IMG/VR virus record: IMGVR_UViG_3300047322_000637
Location: 1 to 59,346 of that record
DNA length: 59,346 nucleotides
Reading direction: 5' to 3' (one strand)
Source of the DNA: a virus
Positions 57,073 to 59,346 of this stretch are shown here, in pieces. Under the pieces are notes generated by a model that worked only from the letters and a program-made list of their open reading frames with translations, did no database searches and had not been told where the DNA came from. Numbering within the stretch: position 1 is the stretch's first letter; every line of letters begins with the position of its first letter. Position numbers and translations under genes: made by a program.

Positions 57073-57860
57073 CGAACGATTACGAAATCAAACAGGCCGC
57101 TCGGAAAGAGCGGCTCGAGCGCCGCGCGGAACTTTGCCGCAAGCTTTCCGATCTACGATGGAAGCGCGCCCACGAGATGGCGGAGGTGATTCCATTCGGG
57201 CAGCCGATCCTGGTCGGCCATCATAGCGAAGGCCGCGACCGAAGATACCGCGCAAAGATCGAGCGCAATAACCGGAAAGCATACGAACTCGGCAAGAAGG
57301 CTGAATACTATGCACAGAAGGCCGCCAGTGTTGGGACCGGCGGCATTTCAAGCGACGACCCTGAAGTCATCGTCAAGTTGCAGGAGAAGATCGAACTGGC
57401 GGAAAAGGTCCAGGCTCGCATGGTCGCCGCTAACAAGGCAGTGCGCAAGAATGACCGCGAGGCGCTGGCGGCTCAGGGATTCAGCGAGGCTCGGATTAAC
57501 GATCTGTTTACGCCGGATTTCTGCGGCCGACTAGGATTCGCGGACTTCGAACTTCAGAACAATTCGGCCAACATCCGGCGCATGAGGCAGCGAATAACTG
57601 GCCTTCGCCGCGAGCATGCGAACAGAAACGCCGAAACGCCACGGCTTGAAATCAAAGCACCCGAAGGCGTGACGATCGAAGAGAACGCGGCCGAGAATCG
57701 GCTGCAAATCTTCTTCCCCGGCAAGCCATCAGAGCAGATCCGATCGAAGCTAAAGAGCCACGGCTTTCGCTGGAGCCCGAATGCCGGCGCCTGGCAGCGG
57801 CAACTGAACGATTCTGCGCGATATGCGGCAAAGCAGGTGCTGGAAAGCGTAAGTCTATGA
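57069..57860 (+). CDS. DUF3560 domain protein
   Basis: 263 aa. The N-terminal 180 residues are highly charged and helical (coiled-coil-like), with YRAKIERNNRKAYELGKKAEYYAQKA near 60. The C-terminus has LEIKAPEGVTIEENAAENRLQIFFPGKPSEQIRSKLKSHGFRWSPNAGAWQRQL, the DUF3560-type ending found in mobile elements. Function unknown. ATGA couplings on both sides. Confidence 0.85.
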   Translation: MTNDYEIKQAARKERLERRAELCRKLSDLRWKRAHEMAEVIPFGQPILVGHHSEGRDRRYRAKIERNNRKAYELGKKAEYYAQKAASVGTGGISSDDPEVIVKLQEKIELAEKVQARMVAANKAVRKNDREALAAQGFSEARINDLFTPDFCGRLGFADFELQNNSANIRRMRQRITGLRREHANRNAETPRLEIKAPEGVTIEENAAENRLQIFFPGKPSEQIRSKLKSHGFRWSPNAGAWQRQLNDSARYAAKQVLESVSL

Positions 57861-58018
57861 CCGCGAAGAAATGCACGGAATGCGGAAAGCCGTCGATTCC
57901 AGGTCTGAAGCGTGGGCATGGTAAATGCCAATACCATTGGACCGCTGGCGTTTGGGGAAAGAAATGGGCCGACACGCTGTATCCAAAGACGAAGGAAATA
58001 ATAGAATGCAAATCATGA
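57857..58018 (+). CDS. Tiny zinc-type protein
   Basis: 53 aa, ATGA overlap. CTECGKPSIPGLKRGHGKCQYHW gives a CxxC ... C-x2-H site. A basic C-terminus follows. Below usual length limits but coupled to neighbours. Confidence 0.65.
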   Translation: MTAKKCTECGKPSIPGLKRGHGKCQYHWTAGVWGKKWADTLYPKTKEIIECKS

Positions 58019-58209
58019 CAACGAAGAAGGATCCGGCCGCGGTCAAGCTCGGCCGAAAAGGCGGCCTGGCCACGGCCGCGAAGCTGACAAAAGCCAAGCG
58101 CGCGCAATCGGCCAGGAATGCAGCCGCGGCACGCTGGAAGGATCACGAGTACTCGAAGGAAGCCAGCGCTCGATCGCACCGCAAGCGACGCCAGAAATCC
58201 TCGAAATAG
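58006..58209 (+). CDS. Small basic protein
   Basis: 67 aa. AAGGAA lies eight bases before ATG 58006; ATG 58015 would instead form an ATGA overlap. DPAAVKLGRKGGLATAAKLTKAKRAQSARNAAAARWK resembles the short GRKGGxAxAxxLTxxxR motif in small phage proteins, probably DNA- or RNA-binding. Confidence 0.7.
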   Translation: MQIMTTKKDPAAVKLGRKGGLATAAKLTKAKRAQSARNAAAARWKDHEYSKEASARSHRKRRQKSSK

Positions 58210-58408
58210 CTGAATCCTCCTCAGGCCGGCGGCACGATCGGTATATTTTTAAAATGTACTATCCGCCGCCGGCGCCTTTCGTGTTAAAGCATCGTCATGT
58301 AAGTAAGCGAACCGTTCGCTGAAACCCGACAAGGAGTCAAATCGCCTGGCTCTCCGGAAAAATAGCCTAGGGACTCGAATCAACCCCGCACGCCTAAAAA
58401 AATAAAAT
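58210..58408. promoter_or_regulatory. Structured noncoding region
   Basis: No convincing gene. GCCGGCGG (58225-58232) pairs with CCGCCGGC (58266-58273), enclosing an A/T-rich core. AGCGAAC (58306-58312) and GTTCGCT (58314-58320) form a perfect palindrome around one base. An ACAAGGAGTC stretch near 58330 is a lone Shine-Dalgarno. Could hold a late promoter, operator or small RNA. Confidence 0.4.
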
Positions 58409-58846
58409 TTGAACAAGCCAAATATTCTGACCGATCGCCCTGGCGAGCCGGTAATCGGCGGTTCTTCGTCGAAGCCGCTCTGGGGCCATCCAATATTGAC
58501 GCCGGAAGGCATTGAGATCCGGCTGCCGCAGCATGCCTTTGAGCGGCTGAAGCTTCTGGGGCTATTGATGCCGCGGCCGAGCCTGAACAGGTTCCAGATT
58601 TCACCGAAGATCGATGCCTTCATGGATTCCGACTGCGACCCTCTTATGGGCGCGCTCCGTCGAATCCTGGGCAAAGAACTCGAGGGACCGGAATACATTT
58701 TGTGCGAGTGCGTGGCTTGCTTGCGATTGAAGGAAGAAGCCGACAAGACGCCAAAGCCGCGGCAGCCGGAAAAAGCGAAGCGTGGCCGATATTGGCTGAA
58801 AGTAATTCGGGCGCCGCGGCATGCGAGTTCGGCCGATCGAAATTAA
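58409..58846 (+). CDS. Hypothetical protein
   Basis: 145 aa, TTG start without a clear Shine-Dalgarno. GGSSSKPLWGHPILTPEGIEIRLPQHAFERLKLLGLL and a C-terminal CECVACLRLKEEADKT (three cysteines). Not recognised. Position before the HTH protein and HNH nuclease suggests a late-gene regulator or packaging accessory. Confidence 0.6.
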   Translation: MNKPNILTDRPGEPVIGGSSSKPLWGHPILTPEGIEIRLPQHAFERLKLLGLLMPRPSLNRFQISPKIDAFMDSDCDPLMGALRRILGKELEGPEYILCECVACLRLKEEADKTPKPRQPEKAKRGRYWLKVIRAPRHASSADRN

Positions 58847-58849
58847 GAA

Positions 58850-59188
58850 ATGAGCGCGCTGCACGCAACCACGACCGCCGCGAGGATCGCCGGCCTGAGT
58901 CCGCGCCATTTTAGGCGGTTGGCGGAAGAGGCACATCTCGAGCCGGCGCGTTTCAGAGGACTGAAGAATTTCTGGACGCCCGGGCAGATCGATCGAGTGA
59001 AGGCGCACTATAAAGGCGAGGCGCCGGTGGTCATAGACCGCGCCTACGACTTCACGGTCCTCGATGTGTGTCCGATGCCGGTATGCTGCCCGCATCCGAT
59101 CCCAGGCTCTGACGCCTGGCGCTGCTGCAAATGCAATCGGCCGACGGATGTTGCCGAGTGCTCAGTGGCCAGCACCTTGACCTATTGA
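58850..59188 (+). CDS. HTH protein with zinc site
   Basis: 112 aa. TTAARIAGLSPRHFRRLAEEAHLEPARFRGLKNFWTPGQIDRVKAHY is a MerR/excisionase-like helix-turn-helix. The C-terminus has CPMPVCCPHPIPGSDAWRCCKCNRPTD, a probable zinc site. TGATG overlap with the HNH gene. Confidence 0.65.
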   Translation: MSALHATTTAARIAGLSPRHFRRLAEEAHLEPARFRGLKNFWTPGQIDRVKAHYKGEAPVVIDRAYDFTVLDVCPMPVCCPHPIPGSDAWRCCKCNRPTDVAECSVASTLTY

Positions 59189-59346
59189 TGCCACAACGTC
59201 CTTCAGTCCATTGGCCTGGCCGGCCATCCAAACCACACAAGCCAGCAAGCCACAAGCTTTATGACTATCGATGGCAGCAGGCACGCAAGCGGTTCCTTGA
59301 GCAGCATCCGTTCTGCGTGGAATGCCTCAAGGAACTTCGCTTCACG
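59188..59346 (+). CDS. HNH endonuclease, N-terminal part (cut by the window end)
   Basis: 53 codons are visible. YDYRWQQARKRFLEQHPFCVECLKE is the N-terminal motif of short phage HNH nucleases that lie beside the terminase genes and assist DNA packaging. The catalytic HNH core lies beyond the window. Confidence 0.75.
   Translation, partial: MPQRPSVHWPGRPSKPHKPASHKLYDYRWQQARKRFLEQHPFCVECLKELRFT

Noticed and set aside
1-59346. CRISPR array, rRNA or complete tRNA genes
   Set aside because: No regularly spaced repeats and no tRNA- or rRNA-like sequence noticed. A covariance-model scan could still find a tRNA.

Overview
The window reads as almost the whole genome of a temperate, tailed, siphovirus-like phage (or prophage). 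A structural operon runs on the + strand in the order terminase, portal, HK97-type prohead protease, capsid, connectors, tail tube, tail-assembly chaperones, tape measure, tail tip and fibres, lysis. It is followed by a recombination block on the - strand and an early/replication block on the + strand. An integrase, an excisionase-like protein and a lambda-repressor-type HTH protein point to a temperate lifestyle. The DNA is moderately GC-rich. Many products carry Sec or lipoprotein signals, which fits a diderm host. One secreted protein (48542-49123) resembles a type I associate with Acidobacteria, but host assignment is only a weak inference.

Layout: 53-2564 is a DNA-modification locus (ParB-like protein, PLP-type enzyme, antisense HTH protein, methyltransferase). 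2561-9956 holds packaging and head genes, with a free-standing HNH nuclease after the capsid gene. 9950-17189 is an eleven-gene cassette of glycosyltransferases and SAM methyltransferases inserted between two head-tail connector genes. 17186-30157 holds head completion and tail genes, including a programmed -1 frameshift site in the tail chaperones and a duplicated distal-tail gene. 30163-36557 encodes a run of fibre-like proteins that all begin with Sec signal peptides. 36636-39838 is the lysis region: membrane coiled-coil protein, T4-type lysozyme, Cys-rich secreted protein, membrane/lipoproteins.

39841-47823 is on the - strand: a small lipoprotein, a Gp37/Gp68-type protein, a radical SAM protein, a broken SF2 helicase, an HNH-like protein, RecT, a YqaJ exonuclease, many tiny membrane or zinc-binding proteins, and an HTH repressor. 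A divergent control region lies at 47824-47931. From 47932 the + strand carries early genes, a secreted accessory protein, the excisionase-like gene, the integrase (- strand), a nucleic-acid-metabolism cluster, replication genes (DUF1376-type initiator, DnaC-like loader), a DUF1064 nuclease, a DUF3560 protein and many small zinc-ribbon proteins. The window ends inside an HNH gene, which in many phages lies directly before the terminase region with which the window begins.

Most genes are coupled by ATGA, GTGA, TGATG or TAATG overlaps, which let me place many starts and recover tiny genes. Three genes look broken by single-base shifts (helicase, a zinc protein, the replication initiator at a run of eight C), and a fourth is possible near 48010. 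Sequencing or assembly error must be excluded before reading these as biology. The two most unusual features are the glycan-modification cassette inside the head operon and the set of fibre proteins with export signals.
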